Below the pieces are notes generated by a model, which ran no database searches, was not told where the DNA came from, and was given only the letters and a program-made list of their open reading frames with translations. Shown piece by piece: positions 46,948 through 56,412 of a DNA stretch of 64,000 nt. A program made the translations under genes and the position numbers. Position 1 is the first letter of the stretch. Every line of letters starts with the position of its first letter. The stretch covers positions 124,001-188,000 of the forward strand of contig NZ_CP094326.1 of assembly GCF_022760175.1 (NCBI RefSeq), given 5' to 3'. This stretch comes from Zhouia spongiae (GTDB taxonomy: Bacteria; Bacteroidota; Bacteroidia; Flavobacteriales; Flavobacteriaceae).

Positions 46948-47964
46948 TTACCATTTCATAATCACACTGCCCCAGGTAAATCCACTGCCAAAAGCAGCCA
47001 AAACGACAATATCACCCTCTTTCACCTTTCCTTGTTCCCATGCTTCAGTTAAAGCAATCGGAATAGAAGCAGCAGTAGTATTACCGTATTTCATAATATT
47101 ATTAAAAACCTGATCGTCACTCAACTTAAACTTATGTTGTATAAACTGAGATATCCTGAGGTTCGCCTGATGCGGCACTAACAAATCGATATCAGAAGCT
47201 TCCAGATTGTTGGCTTTCAGCCCTTCATCAATTACTTCACTAAATCTGACAACTGCATTTTTAAATACAAACTGACCATTCATATACGGGTAGTAAGAAG
47301 TGTCGTCCGGGTCATTGTCCGCAATAATATCCGTCACCCATCTTTTACCCATTCCGGGTGCTGTCAATGACAACTCCTCAGCATGTTCCCCTTCAGAATG
47401 TAAATGAGTCGATAATATTCCTTTCGTAGCATCTTCTTCTCTGGTTAAAACCGCGGCACCGGCTCCATCGCCAAAAATTACAGAAACTCCTCGACCCCTT
47501 GTCGACATATCTAAACCTGTTGAATGCAACTCAGAACCAATCACCAGAACATTTTTATACATGCCGGTTTTAATAAACTGGTCTGCCACTGAAAGTGCAT
47601 ACACAAATCCTGAACATTGATTTCTTACATCCAGGGCTCCAACCGTTTTAAGTCCCAGTTCTCGCTGCACCAATACTCCGGGTCCCGGAAAATAATAATC
47701 CGGACTCAACGTAGCGAATATAATAAAGTCTATATCTTCTTTGGCGACTCCTGCCCTTTCAATTGCTATTTTGGCAGCCTCGACCCCCATGGTTGTCGTT
47801 GTTTCACCACTCCCTTCAACTACATGGCGACGTTCTTTAATACCTGTTCGCTCTTGAATCCATTCATCATTAGTATCCATTACCTTAGACAGGTCGTTGT
47901 TCGTCACAACATTTTCGGGCACATAATATCCAAGTCCCGCAATTCTCGAATTCCAAGTATTCAT
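46948..47964 (-). CDS. fabH: 3-oxoacyl-ACP synthase III
   Basis: 338 residues. Condenses acetyl-CoA (or branched acyl-CoA) with malonyl-ACP to start fatty acid synthesis. The catalytic Cys117 is in DVRNQCSGFVYA, with His in VPHQANLRI and Asn in YGNTTAASIP, and the C-terminal AFGSGFTWGS. Full length. It is a stand-alone copy, divergent from htpG, without rpmF or acc genes next to it. Confidence 0.95.
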   Translation of the reverse strand: MNTWNSRIAGLGYYVPENVVTNNDLSKVMDTNDEWIQERTGIKERRHVVEGSGETTTTMGVEAAKIAIERAGVAKEDIDFIIFATLSPDYYFPGPGVLVQRELGLKTVGALDVRNQCSGFVYALSVADQFIKTGMYKNVLVIGSELHSTGLDMSTRGRGVSVIFGDGAGAAVLTREEDATKGILSTHLHSEGEHAEELSLTAPGMGKRWVTDIIADNDPDDTSYYPYMNGQFVFKNAVVRFSEVIDEGLKANNLEASDIDLLVPHQANLRISQFIQHKFKLSDDQVFNNIMKYGNTTAASIPIALTEAWEQGKVKEGDIVVLAAFGSGFTWGSVIMKW

Positions 47965-48065
47965 TAAATATTAGTTCGTAACAAAATGCTGTATCCCAAC
48001 TCTAAATCAGCTTTGCAATTTAAGTATTTCTAATAAAAACACCCCTTAAAATGATTTATTCTTAA

Positions 48066-48083
48066 GACAAGTGTCATCTTGTC
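48066..48083. promoter_or_regulatory. Inverted repeat upstream of htpG, possible activator site
   Basis: GACAAG (48066-48071), TGTCAT spacer and CTTGTC (48078-48083), a perfect 6-bp inverted repeat. It lies about 15 bases upstream of the predicted -24 element and may bind an activator or repressor of the heat-shock gene. Confidence 0.5.
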
Positions 48084-48098
48084 ACTGTTTTACCGGTC

Positions 48099-48114
48099 TG
48101 GTATTTTTTTTGCC
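48099..48114 (+). promoter_or_regulatory. Putative sigma-54 (-24/-12) promoter of htpG
   Basis: TGGTATTTTTTTTGCC has GG at 48100-48101 and GC at 48112-48113 with exactly 10 bases between, the diagnostic RpoN spacing (TGGCAC-N5-TTGC). Transcription would start near 48125, 31 bases before the ATG. The inner bases (TAT rather than CAC) depart from the consensus. Confidence 0.55.
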
Positions 48115-48155
48115 ATACTCCAAACCGAAAAGAATAACTTGTAAAATATAATTCT

Positions 48156-50042
48156 ATGACAACCGGAAATATTAATGTATCTGTTGAAAACATTTTCCCG
48201 CTGATAAAGAAATTTTTATACAGCGACCATGAGATCTTTTTAAGAGAGTTAATATCAAATGCAACTGATGCAACTTTAAAATTAAAACACCTGACCAATA
48301 TAGGTGAAGCCAAAGTTGACTATGGGAACCCTATCATCGAGGTTAAAATCGACAAAGACAACAACAGGCTTCACATTATCGATCAGGGTATCGGGATGAC
48401 TGCTGACGAAGTAAAAAAATACATCAACGAAGTAGCTTTTTCAGGAGCAGAGGAATTTTTGGAAAAATATAAAGACTCAGCTAAGGACAGTGGTATTATC
48501 GGTCATTTCGGGCTTGGTTTCTATTCAGCCTTTATGGTGGCCGATAAAGTTGAAATCATTACCAAAAGTTTCAAAGGAGAATCTGCTGCACATTGGAGTT
48601 GTGACGGATCGCCACAATACAATCTTGAAGCAACCGATAAAACCGAAAGGGGAACGGAGATCATCCTGCATATCAATGAAGACTCCAAAGAGTTTTTAGA
48701 AGAAAGCAAGATCAGTGAATTATTGAATAAATACAATAAATTCAATGCAATTCCTATTAAGTTCGGCACCAGAACAGAAACATTGCCGAAACCGGAAGAT
48801 GCAAAAGAAGATGATCCTGCCCCTACACAAAAGGTAGACAATATCATCAATAATACAGACCCAGCCTGGACCAAACAACCTGCTGATCTCAACGATGAGG
48901 ATTACAAGAGCTTCTATCGCGAGTTGTATCCAATGCAATTTGAAGAACCTCTGTTTAACATTCACCTGAATGTAGATTATCCTTTTAACCTGACAGGAAT
49001 ACTTTACTTTCCTAAATTAACCAATGAAGTAAATCTTCAGAAAGACCGTATCCAGCTATACCAAAACCAGGTATTTGTAACAGATAACGTCGAAGGCATT
49101 GTACCTGAGTTCCTAACCATGTTAAAAGGAGTTATTGATTCTCCCGACATTCCGCTTAATGTTTCCAGGTCTTACCTTCAGGCAGATGGAAATGTAAAGA
49201 AAATATCGAGCTATATTACCCGTAAAGTAGCTGATAAACTTTCTTCATTATTCAACAGTAACCGTGAAGACTTCGAACAAAAATGGAATGACATTAAGAT
49301 TGTGATCGAATACGGGATGCTTTCCGAAGAAAAATTCTTCGATAAAGCTCAAAAATTTGCTTTATATCCAACAGTCGACAATACATATTTCACTTTTGAA
49401 GAACTAAAGGAAAAAGTAAAAGATAATCAAACCGATAAAGATGGTAATACTGTAGTGCTTTATGCCGGCAACAAAGACACTCAGCACAGTTATATAGCAG
49501 AAGCAAAAGAGCGTGGTTATGAAGTATTACTTTTAGATTCTCCAATAGTTTCTCACCTTATCCAAAAGCTGGAAACTTCTAATGAAAAAATAACTTTTGC
49601 AAGAGTTGATGCCGATTCATTGGACAATCTTATCAAGAAAGACGAAGAAAAAATTTCTAAATTATCTGACGAAGAAAAAGAAAAACTCAGCACCGTTCTT
49701 GAAGAAGTGGTACCAAAAGAAAAATACACCGTTAAACTGGAAGCATTAGATAGTGCTGCATCTCCTTTTGTTATTACACAGCCTGAATTTATGCGGAGGA
49801 TGAAAGAAATGAGCGCTACAGGTGGTGGCGGAATGTTTGGCATGGGTAATATGCCTGAAATGTACAACCTGGTAGTTAACACCAATCACGACCTGATAAA
49901 TCAGATTGTCAATACCAAGACGAAAGCAAAACAAGAACGATTAATCAGACAATCTTTAGACCTGGCCAGGCTATCACAAGGTTTATTACAAGGCGAAGAA
50001 CTCACCAACTTCATTAAAAGAAGTTACGATATGATTAAGTAA
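48156..50042 (+). CDS. htpG: Molecular chaperone HtpG (Hsp90)
   Basis: 628 residues with the three Hsp90 domains. The N-terminal GHKL ATPase has FLRELISNATDATLKLK, DQGIGMTADEVKKYINE and GHFGLGFYSAFMVADKV; the middle domain carries DSPDIPLNVSRSYLQ (catalytic Arg loop). There is no long charged linker, as usual in bacteria. It is predicted to be driven by a -24/-12 type promoter and is followed by a strong terminator. Confidence 0.97.
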   Translation: MTTGNINVSVENIFPLIKKFLYSDHEIFLRELISNATDATLKLKHLTNIGEAKVDYGNPIIEVKIDKDNNRLHIIDQGIGMTADEVKKYINEVAFSGAEEFLEKYKDSAKDSGIIGHFGLGFYSAFMVADKVEIITKSFKGESAAHWSCDGSPQYNLEATDKTERGTEIILHINEDSKEFLEESKISELLNKYNKFNAIPIKFGTRTETLPKPEDAKEDDPAPTQKVDNIINNTDPAWTKQPADLNDEDYKSFYRELYPMQFEEPLFNIHLNVDYPFNLTGILYFPKLTNEVNLQKDRIQLYQNQVFVTDNVEGIVPEFLTMLKGVIDSPDIPLNVSRSYLQADGNVKKISSYITRKVADKLSSLFNSNREDFEQKWNDIKIVIEYGMLSEEKFFDKAQKFALYPTVDNTYFTFEELKEKVKDNQTDKDGNTVVLYAGNKDTQHSYIAEAKERGYEVLLLDSPIVSHLIQKLETSNEKITFARVDADSLDNLIKKDEEKISKLSDEEKEKLSTVLEEVVPKEKYTVKLEALDSAASPFVITQPEFMRRMKEMSATGGGGMFGMGNMPEMYNLVVNTNHDLINQIVNTKTKAKQERLIRQSLDLARLSQGLLQGEELTNFIKRSYDMIK

Positions 50043-50062
50043 TTAAATCGACTACTATTATC

Positions 50063-50097
50063 ATTAAGCCATTCTGAATCAGAATGGCTTTTTTTAT
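50063..50097 (+). terminator. Intrinsic terminator of htpG
   Basis: AAGCCATTCT (50066-50075), loop GAATC, AGAATGGCTT (50081-50090), then seven Ts. Confidence 0.93.
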
Positions 50098-50180
50098 TTA
50101 TACCTCTAAAAGCAGCTACTTGGAACGGATGATCTTTATCCGTATCTTAGTAGGTGTGTTCTTTAATTTATTTTAGATAT

Positions 50181-50582
50181 ATGAAATCAATCATAAAGAA
50201 ATTAGGTATTAAAGGCAAATCCGAAATACTCTTGTTAAATGTTCCGGATGAGTTCGATCGTGACTTTCATACCCTCGAAGATATTGAAGTCTTTGAGTCT
50301 TTGATACAGATCACCCAGATTGATTACGCCCTTTATTTTGCTCATGATATCAATGAGATAGAGCGGCAATTTGACACCCTTCGCATCAAACTTAAGGAAG
50401 ATGCTACCCTATGGATTGCATTCCCAAAAAATTCTGCTGAAATAACCAAAGAGTACAACTGGAAACCTCTCAATAACAACTGCTTCATCTCGGTTGAAAA
50501 CCTTTCGATAAACGAAAACTGGAAAGCCAAACGCTTTAGAAAACTAGAATACACAAAATGTAAGGAAATCAAAAACAGTTAA
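50181..50582 (+). CDS. Conserved protein of unknown function (DUF3052-like)
   Basis: 133 residues from ATG 50181. The pattern KKLGIKGKSEILLLNVPDEF ... IDYALYFAHDINEIERQF ... LWIAFPKNSAEI resembles small proteins of the DUF3052 type that share a PQQ-less alpha/beta core. The short N-terminal extension in the longer frame is not family-like. Upstream of a DUF885 lipoprotein gene by 28 bases and probably co-transcribed with it. Confidence 0.65.
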   Translation: MKSIIKKLGIKGKSEILLLNVPDEFDRDFHTLEDIEVFESLIQITQIDYALYFAHDINEIERQFDTLRIKLKEDATLWIAFPKNSAEITKEYNWKPLNNNCFISVENLSINENWKAKRFRKLEYTKCKEIKNS

Positions 50583-50610
50583 AACCCTCACTAAAAACGA
50601 ATCTGAAAAC

Positions 50611-52392
50611 ATGAAAAAATCTTTGTTTGCACTATGCATCATAATGCTCCTTGGTGCTTGTAAAAAAGAAAGCAACAAAAATAACGGATTAGCTGTCGAT
50701 CTACCCCCGATTAACGATGTCTTTGAATCTTATTATCAGCAAAGCCTCAAACTCAATCCGATAAACGCAACCTTTACGGGCGACAATAAATACAATGACA
50801 AACTCCCAAACAACATCACCAAGGACTATAGAGAAACTGCTCTCAATGTTTTTCAAACATACAAAGACTCATTAGCCCTGTATGAAGACGAATTTTTAAA
50901 TGAAGAAGAGAAATTAAGCAAAGCGGTTTTGCTTTGGGAACTCAATCAAAACATAGAGAACCTGAAATTTAAAACCTACCTGATGCCTGTTAACCAGTTC
51001 TCTTCCATGCATCTCATGATAGGGCAATTAGGTAGTGGTAGCAGCGCCCAGCCATTCAAAACGCCTGCCGATTACAACAACTGGCTGTCAAGACTGGAAA
51101 AGTTCTCGACTTGGGTTGATTCGGCTGTCGTAAACATGAAACAAGGAATCAAGGAAGGATACATAATCCCAAAAACATTAATTGTTAAGACCATTCCTCA
51201 GTTTACAGACCTGACCAAAACCCCAATTGACGAAAACCTGTTTTATTCGCCAGTTAAAATAATTCCTGATCATTTTTCTGAAGAGGAGAAAAAACGGCTA
51301 ACTGAATCTTACACTCATACTATTTCTGAAAAAGTAATCCCTTCAATGAAGAAAATGGATGACTTTTTAAAGAACGAATACCTCAACGCAGGAAGAAAAA
51401 CTTCCGGAATAAATGATATCCCGGAAGGAAAAGAACTCTACAACGCTCTTATCAGACTATACACTACCACAAACCTGACCGCCGACGAAATTCATAAGCT
51501 GGGATTAAGCGAAGTAGCCCGTATAAGATCAGAAATGGAAAAAGTAAAAAAAGAAGTAGGGTATAAAGGTGATCTTATTTCGTTCTTCGATTACGTGCGG
51601 AACAAAAAAGAACTGATGCCTTTTACCGAGCCCCGGCAGGTCATAGATAATTTTAATGCCATCCATGAGAAAATGAAACCTAACCTGGAAAAACTTTTTG
51701 ACCTGACTCCGAAAACAGCTTTTGAAGTTCGAAGGACTGAAGCCTTCAGGGAAGTCTCAGCCAGTGCCGAATACAACCAGGGATCATTAGATGGTACCAG
51801 GCCAGGTATCTTTTATGTTCCCATACCGGATGTTACTACATACAACATCTATTCTGACGAAGATCTTTTTTTACATGAAGCAATCCCGGGACATCATTAC
51901 CAAATCTCTCTTCAACAAGAAAACACCAAACTCCCTGATTTCAGAAAAACACTATGGTATTCAGCATACGGTGAAGGATGGGCTTTATACACCGAGGCTT
52001 TGGGCAAGGAACTTGGACTTTACGAAGATCCTTATCAATATTTCGGGATGTTAAGCGCTGAAATGCACCGGGCTATCAGATTGGTTGTAGACACCGGATT
52101 GCATGCCAAAGGATGGACACGGGAGCAAGCCATACAATATTCACTAGACAATGAAGCGGAAAGCGAAGCCAGTATCACTGCCGAAATAGAACGCTATATG
52201 GCCATCCCCGGTCAGGCACTATCCTACAAAATAGGCCAGCTTAAAATCCTTGAATTGAGGGCAAAAGCAGAAAAGGCTTTAGGAGAGCAGTTTAGTATAA
52301 AGGAATATCACAATAAAGTGCTAGAATCCGGATGTATTCCGCTTCAGTTGCTTGAAAATAAAATTGATACCTGGATTGCTTCAAAAAAATAA
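50611..52392 (+). CDS. DUF885 putative metallopeptidase lipoprotein
   Basis: 593 residues. A lipoprotein signal (MKKSLFALCIIMLLGAC) marks the Cys at residue 17. The DUF885 domain is helix-rich with the zinc-like motif LHEAIPGHHYQIS near residue 428, plus GEGWALYTEALGKELG (Glu ligand) and RAIRLVVDTGLHAKGW. The M32/M49-like architecture suggests zinc peptidase activity at the periplasmic or outer membrane face; substrate unknown. Confidence 0.87.
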   Translation: MKKSLFALCIIMLLGACKKESNKNNGLAVDLPPINDVFESYYQQSLKLNPINATFTGDNKYNDKLPNNITKDYRETALNVFQTYKDSLALYEDEFLNEEEKLSKAVLLWELNQNIENLKFKTYLMPVNQFSSMHLMIGQLGSGSSAQPFKTPADYNNWLSRLEKFSTWVDSAVVNMKQGIKEGYIIPKTLIVKTIPQFTDLTKTPIDENLFYSPVKIIPDHFSEEEKKRLTESYTHTISEKVIPSMKKMDDFLKNEYLNAGRKTSGINDIPEGKELYNALIRLYTTTNLTADEIHKLGLSEVARIRSEMEKVKKEVGYKGDLISFFDYVRNKKELMPFTEPRQVIDNFNAIHEKMKPNLEKLFDLTPKTAFEVRRTEAFREVSASAEYNQGSLDGTRPGIFYVPIPDVTTYNIYSDEDLFLHEAIPGHHYQISLQQENTKLPDFRKTLWYSAYGEGWALYTEALGKELGLYEDPYQYFGMLSAEMHRAIRLVVDTGLHAKGWTREQAIQYSLDNEAESEASITAEIERYMAIPGQALSYKIGQLKILELRAKAEKALGEQFSIKEYHNKVLESGCIPLQLLENKIDTWIASKK

Positions 52393-52402
52393 TCCAACCT
52401 AA

Positions 52403-52436
52403 AAAGAAAAAGACCGTTGGGCCACGGTCTTTTTCA
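52403..52436 (+). terminator. Intrinsic terminator of the DUF885 gene
   Basis: AAAAAGACCGT (52407-52417), a 6-base loop, ACGGTCTTTTT (52424-52434), an 11-bp stem 15 bases behind the stop; symmetrical enough to serve the facing gene. Confidence 0.92.
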
Positions 52437-52489
52437 TTAATTAACTCAAAAAAATCAAATCGCCTAAGCAATTCACTTATAAACAACCA

Positions 52490-52900
52490 CTATAAGCTTC
52501 TTCTACAGGTTAAGTTCGCCTTATTATCTAAGGAAATATCGTTATTCTCTACATACATCATCAAGCCGGTAAAAAAGGTCAAATAGTACAGGCCATACAT
52601 TACTTCAGACGAATTTCCTCCCATCATCATTACAAAGGTAAACAGTCCGAACAAGAGCAATCCTGCCAGCAGACTTTGTTTAGTAAAAAAACCAAGCAAT
52701 ATAAATAAACCTAATCCGAATTTGATAAAAGGAAGACAGATCAACAGCGTTTCTATAATGCTATTACCTGAAATTTCCATTCCCTCCGCAGTACTTATAA
52801 AATGAGATGAAAAAGCATTTAATGCGAATGTTTCATTATATCCTGCAAACATTAATTGCAGTCCAACAAAAATCCTAATTCCGGCATAAAACAACTTCAT
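52490..52900 (-). CDS. DoxX-like small membrane protein
   Basis: 136 residues from ATG 52900. Four hydrophobic helices with KLFYAGIRIFVGLQLMFAGYNETF at the start and KFGLGLFILLGFFTK, GLLLFGLFTFVMMMGG later resemble DoxX/SURF4 proteins. The open frame extends to 53002 with a basic, helix-like N-terminal extension, so the start is uncertain. Function not known. Confidence 0.65.
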   Translation of the reverse strand: MKLFYAGIRIFVGLQLMFAGYNETFALNAFSSHFISTAEGMEISGNSIIETLLICLPFIKFGLGLFILLGFFTKQSLLAGLLLFGLFTFVMMMGGNSSEVMYGLYYLTFFTGLMMYVENNDISLDNKANLTCRRSL

Positions 52901-53045
52901 CAACAATTTAAATTTCAGCACATTACCTTTTTCCGAGCGCAAAAATAATATGCCCGGGCTATAAAACAAGTTTTTTACCGGAAATTTTATAAACTTTAAC
53001 ACGGAATCGTGTTATTAACTGATAATCAACATACTATTGATTGAT

Positions 53046-53816
53046 TTAAAGATTCTCATTCAAAACCTTTGCCAAACGAATCCCTCCCTTAAATAACTGG
53101 AGGCGGACATTCTGAAAATTATCGTACATATACCTATAGCCCAGTTTTTCTCCGGTTTCTGCAGAATTATACACCTTATCTGCCAATTTTTGTGACTCAT
53201 ATGTCCAATCCAATACAGTACCGGTTTCAATAGCCCTTATTTCCTTTTTACTCAAACGAGGCAGGTTTTCAGCAAGTTCCGAGTAACTCATTTTAAAATG
53301 ATTGATCATCTCACTATCCCAGACCTTGTGCAAATTTGTACCTTTGTTAAACCATCTTACCTGAAATTCATTTCCTCCTTTATCTTCCACTCTTCCGACA
53401 TGCAGAGGTTGATGCAGATCACCCATCAGATGAACCAACATCTTTAAATAAAATACTTTATCATCGTCTGATGCCCGTTCATTTTCTATAACTGAAATAC
53501 ACTTGTTTATTCCTTTTATAATATCTCCGTGTTCAGATTTATCGTGTGTATCATACAATTGTCCTGATGGGATGTTTACGTAATGCCACGAATTAAACTC
53601 TCTATATCGGCTATCGGACTTGATATCATCGCCAAAAGTAGACACCATTGCCAGGCTTTGCCCGTTCAATAGTTTCTTCAATTTTCTTTTAGTACTGCTC
53701 TTTAAATACTGTGTCGCTACTTCCCCTACAACTCTATGACCTGTAGAACCCCATAAAGCGGTATCTGCTAAACAAATTTGGCTCGACAATAATAACAGTA
53801 ACAATAATTTCTTCAT
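53046..53816 (-). CDS. S1/P1-type zinc nuclease
   Basis: 256 residues, exported. The signal peptide ends near ADTALWG, and the first mature Trp (residue 22), GSTGHRVVGEVA (His27), SWHYVNIPSG, LVHLMGDLHQPLHVG, and KGGNEFQVRWF give the three-zinc cluster of the S1/P1 nuclease / zinc phospholipase C fold. Cuts single-stranded nucleic acids or 3'-phosphates outside the cytoplasm. Divergent from the SPFH operon. Confidence 0.92.
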   Translation of the reverse strand: MKKLLLLLLLSSQICLADTALWGSTGHRVVGEVATQYLKSSTKRKLKKLLNGQSLAMVSTFGDDIKSDSRYREFNSWHYVNIPSGQLYDTHDKSEHGDIIKGINKCISVIENERASDDDKVFYLKMLVHLMGDLHQPLHVGRVEDKGGNEFQVRWFNKGTNLHKVWDSEMINHFKMSYSELAENLPRLSKKEIRAIETGTVLDWTYESQKLADKVYNSAETGEKLGYRYMYDNFQNVRLQLFKGGIRLAKVLNENL

Positions 53817-53833
53817 TCTTTAGTATTTTTTTT

Positions 53834-53841
53834 CAAATGTA
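53834..53841 (-). promoter_or_regulatory. -7 box TACATTTG upstream of the nuclease gene
   Basis: On the minus strand, an exact TAnnTTTG match ending 17 bases before the start codon. A -33 element at the correct spacing is unclear. Confidence 0.4.
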
Positions 53842-53896
53842 ATTATATCAATGAAATCTATATGTTAAATATCCAAAGAATCAAAAATTAATTTGA

Positions 53897-53904
53897 TATA
53901 TTTG
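53897..53904 (+). promoter_or_regulatory. -7 box TATATTTG upstream of the SPFH operon
   Basis: Exact TAnnTTTG match, 34 bases before the SPFH ATG at 53939; a second, less perfect TAATTTG overlaps upstream. Confidence 0.42.
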
Positions 53905-53938
53905 TGATATCATTTTAATATCATATAAAATTATCATT

Positions 53939-54799
53939 ATGACAAATGAAAAAACAACATCAGGTCTTAACGGATATATCATTCTGTTTGCCGCTTTAAT
54001 CCTTTTCTTTGGAGGATTATATATGGTGATCTCACAAGGAAATGTAATTTTTATTATGGCAATTGTAATTGCATTGTTTTTACTTCCTGGTTTTACGCTG
54101 GTTAACCCTAACAATTCGAGAGTTCTATTGCTCTTTGGTAAGTACGCAGGTACTATTAAGAAGAATGGATTTTATTGGGTAAATCCTTTTTTTACCAAAA
54201 AGAAAATTTCATTAAGAGCCAGTAATTTTGATAGTGAACGCTTGAAAGTAAATGATAAAATTGGAAATCCTGTAATGATAAGCACCATTTTAGTATGGAG
54301 GGTAACCGACACTTATAAAGCTGCTTTTGATGTTGACAACTACGAAAACTTTGTCAGGGTACAAACAGATGCTGCAGTCAGAAAACTTGCCAGCATGTAT
54401 CCGTACGATAATTTTGCCGATGAAGGGCTTGACGAGGATATCACTTTACGTTCCAGCGTTAATGAAGTAAGTGAAGATCTTGAAAAAGAAATTCAGGAAC
54501 GTCTTTCTATGGCAGGAATTGAAGTCCTTGAAGCCAGAATAGGATACTTAGCTTATGCGCAAGAAATCGCCAATGCTATGTTAAAAAGACAACAAGCTAC
54601 TGCTATTGTTGCTGCACGGCATAAAATTGTCGAAGGTGCCGTCAGTATGGTTGAAATGGCTCTCGATGAATTAAGTAAAAAAGAATTGGTAGACCTCGAT
54701 GAAGAACGTAAATCGGCTATGGTAAGTAACTTAATGGTCGTACTTTGCTCCGATAAGGACGCTGCTCCTATCGTTAATGCCGGCACCTTGCATCATTAA
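53939..54799 (+). CDS. SPFH/Band 7-domain membrane protein
   Basis: 286 residues. Two hydrophobic segments at about 12-30 and 34-52 precede an SPFH domain (NNSRVLLLFGKYAGTIKKNGFYWVNPFFTKKKI, TILVWRVTDTYKAAFDVDNYENFVRVQTDAAVRKLA, EIQERLSMAGIEVLEARIGYLAYAQEIANAMLKRQQA). The end, VDLDEERKSAMVSNLMVVLCSDKDAAPIVNAGTL, belongs to a subgroup I know to sit near an Arc-type gene. The protein probably oligomerises on the membrane like stomatin; role unknown. First gene of a six-gene plus-strand run. Confidence 0.88.
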   Translation: MTNEKTTSGLNGYIILFAALILFFGGLYMVISQGNVIFIMAIVIALFLLPGFTLVNPNNSRVLLLFGKYAGTIKKNGFYWVNPFFTKKKISLRASNFDSERLKVNDKIGNPVMISTILVWRVTDTYKAAFDVDNYENFVRVQTDAAVRKLASMYPYDNFADEGLDEDITLRSSVNEVSEDLEKEIQERLSMAGIEVLEARIGYLAYAQEIANAMLKRQQATAIVAARHKIVEGAVSMVEMALDELSKKELVDLDEERKSAMVSNLMVVLCSDKDAAPIVNAGTLHH

Positions 54800-54808
54800 A
54801 ATTTCATT

Positions 54809-54979
54809 ATGAAAGAATACAAGATTATAAAACAAAAGACAAATCTATTTTCTAATTCAGACAAGAGCTTTGAAGATGCATTAAATTTACATGCTCGTGA
54901 TGGTTGGCGGGTAATCTCAGCCGTTTTTAGTGAAAAAAACTATGCGCTTAAAGCCATACTCGAACGCGATAAAAACTAA
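54809..54979 (+). CDS. DUF4177 small protein
   Basis: 56 residues, translated here directly from ATG 54809: starts MKEYKIIKQKT, and contains SFEDALNLHARDGWRVISAVFSE then NYALKAILERDK, the DUF4177 pattern. Ten bases behind the SPFH gene and six bases ahead of the next gene, which supports a real operon gene. Function unknown. Confidence 0.85.
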   Translation: MKEYKIIKQKTNLFSNSDKSFEDALNLHARDGWRVISAVFSEKNYALKAILERDKN

Positions 54980-54984
54980 AGATC

Positions 54985-55476
54985 ATGAAAGTCTTTACCG
55001 AAGAGCAAAAATTTAACCAATGGTGGATGTATGCTGCTTTAATTCTGGTCTTTACAGGAGCTCTAACACCTTTCGTCTTAGAAAAAGATAAATTACGAAG
55101 TGGCGATCATGAATCTGTGATGACCTTGGTGCTTATCATAATTACACTCGGGCTCACATTCATATTTATTCGCTCTGTAAAATTAACAACCAAAATAGAC
55201 GAAATTGGTATTCATTACAAGTTTTTCCCTATACACCTCAATATGAAAATCATCAAATGGGAAGAAATTAACTTTTGCGAGGTAAAAAAGCATCTCCGTA
55301 TAAAAAATTTTGGCGGCTACGGAAGGCATATAAACGGCAAGTCTGTAAAAATAAGAGGTTATAAAGGCATTCAAGTCATACTCAAAAGCAATAAAAGAAT
55401 GTTAATAGGCACTCAACAGGCTGAATTAGCAGAAAAGACTATTGAAACTTATCGAAACAGAATAACAACAACATGA
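54985..55476 (+). CDS. Membrane protein with PH-like C-terminal domain
   Basis: 163 residues; helices at about 15-33 and 46-64 precede a soluble beta-rich domain with TKIDEIGIHYKFFPIHLNMKIIKWEEI and KGIQVILKSNKRMLIGTQQAELAEKTI, resembling bacterial PH-domain membrane proteins (DUF6141-like is possible). Its stop overlaps the following gene by 4 bases (ATGA). Unknown function; the SPFH context suggests membrane organisation. Confidence 0.72.
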   Translation: MKVFTEEQKFNQWWMYAALILVFTGALTPFVLEKDKLRSGDHESVMTLVLIIITLGLTFIFIRSVKLTTKIDEIGIHYKFFPIHLNMKIIKWEEINFCEVKKHLRIKNFGGYGRHINGKSVKIRGYKGIQVILKSNKRMLIGTQQAELAEKTIETYRNRITTT

Positions 55477-56411
55477 AACATGTTATTTTTTACATATGCA
55501 TTTTTACAAGTCTTTTGGTTAAAGGACAAAATGTAATAACTGAAGAACTATCGCTTTCCAATGGCGCTATTTCTCTACCAGGTACTTTAAGTTATCCGGA
55601 ATCAAACAAAAAACTTCCGTTGGTAATTTTTATTCATGGCTCTGGAAATGTAGATAGAAACGGAAATCAAAAAATTTCTGTTATGGAAACCAAAGCCAAC
55701 TATATCAAGTTATTGTCGGATAGTTTAAATACCAGAGGCATTGCCTTTTATCGCTATGATAAAAGAACATCAGTCCCTGAAAACCTAAAACTAATGCTGA
55801 ATGATCTGGTTTTTGACGATATTGTTGACGATGCTAAGATTGTTATCGATCATTTTAAAAACGACAAGAGATTCTCTAGTCTTATTCTTATCGGGCACAG
55901 TCAAGGTTCACTAACTGCTATGCTTGCAAAAGATAAGGCTGTTAAAAAATATATTTCCTTGGCTGGACCAGCAGCTAGCATAGATGTTATGCTTACAAAT
56001 CAGATGGCTAAGAAAAGTGAAGCCTTTGGCCCTATTGTACAGGCTCATTTTAAAGAGTTAAAAGAAACGGATACCATACTTAAGGTTAATCCATACTTAG
56101 TGAACTTGTTCATCCCTAAAACCTTTACTTTCATCAATAGTTGGATGAGATATATTCCGACAGAAGAAATTAAAAATGCAAAAGCAAGTACTCTAATTAT
56201 ACAGGGAGATGCCGATATACAAGTAACTGTAAAAGATGCAGAAAGCTTATATAAAGTCAAACCAGATGCTACATTAGTCATCATAAAAAACATGAACCAT
56301 GTACTAAAAGAAGTACATACTGAAAAAGAAAATCAAGAATCGTATTATTCTGCTAATTTTGCACTGTCTTCAGAACTAGTGGAAACCGTAGCTGAATTTA
56401 TTAAACAATAG
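55473..56411 (+). CDS. Exported alpha/beta hydrolase
   Basis: 312 residues with a signal peptide (MKHVIFYICIFTSLLVKG). Oxyanion motif FIHGSGNVDRNG; nucleophile Ser143 in GHSQGSLTA; acid Asp in IIQGDADIQV; and His in KNMNHVLKEV. The catalytic triad is complete. Substrate unknown (esterase, lipase or peptidase of the BAAT/YtaP types). Translationally coupled to the preceding membrane-protein gene. Confidence 0.88.
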   Translation: MKHVIFYICIFTSLLVKGQNVITEELSLSNGAISLPGTLSYPESNKKLPLVIFIHGSGNVDRNGNQKISVMETKANYIKLLSDSLNTRGIAFYRYDKRTSVPENLKLMLNDLVFDDIVDDAKIVIDHFKNDKRFSSLILIGHSQGSLTAMLAKDKAVKKYISLAGPAASIDVMLTNQMAKKSEAFGPIVQAHFKELKETDTILKVNPYLVNLFIPKTFTFINSWMRYIPTEEIKNAKASTLIIQGDADIQVTVKDAESLYKVKPDATLVIIKNMNHVLKEVHTEKENQESYYSANFALSSELVETVAEFIKQ

Positions 56412-56412
56412 T

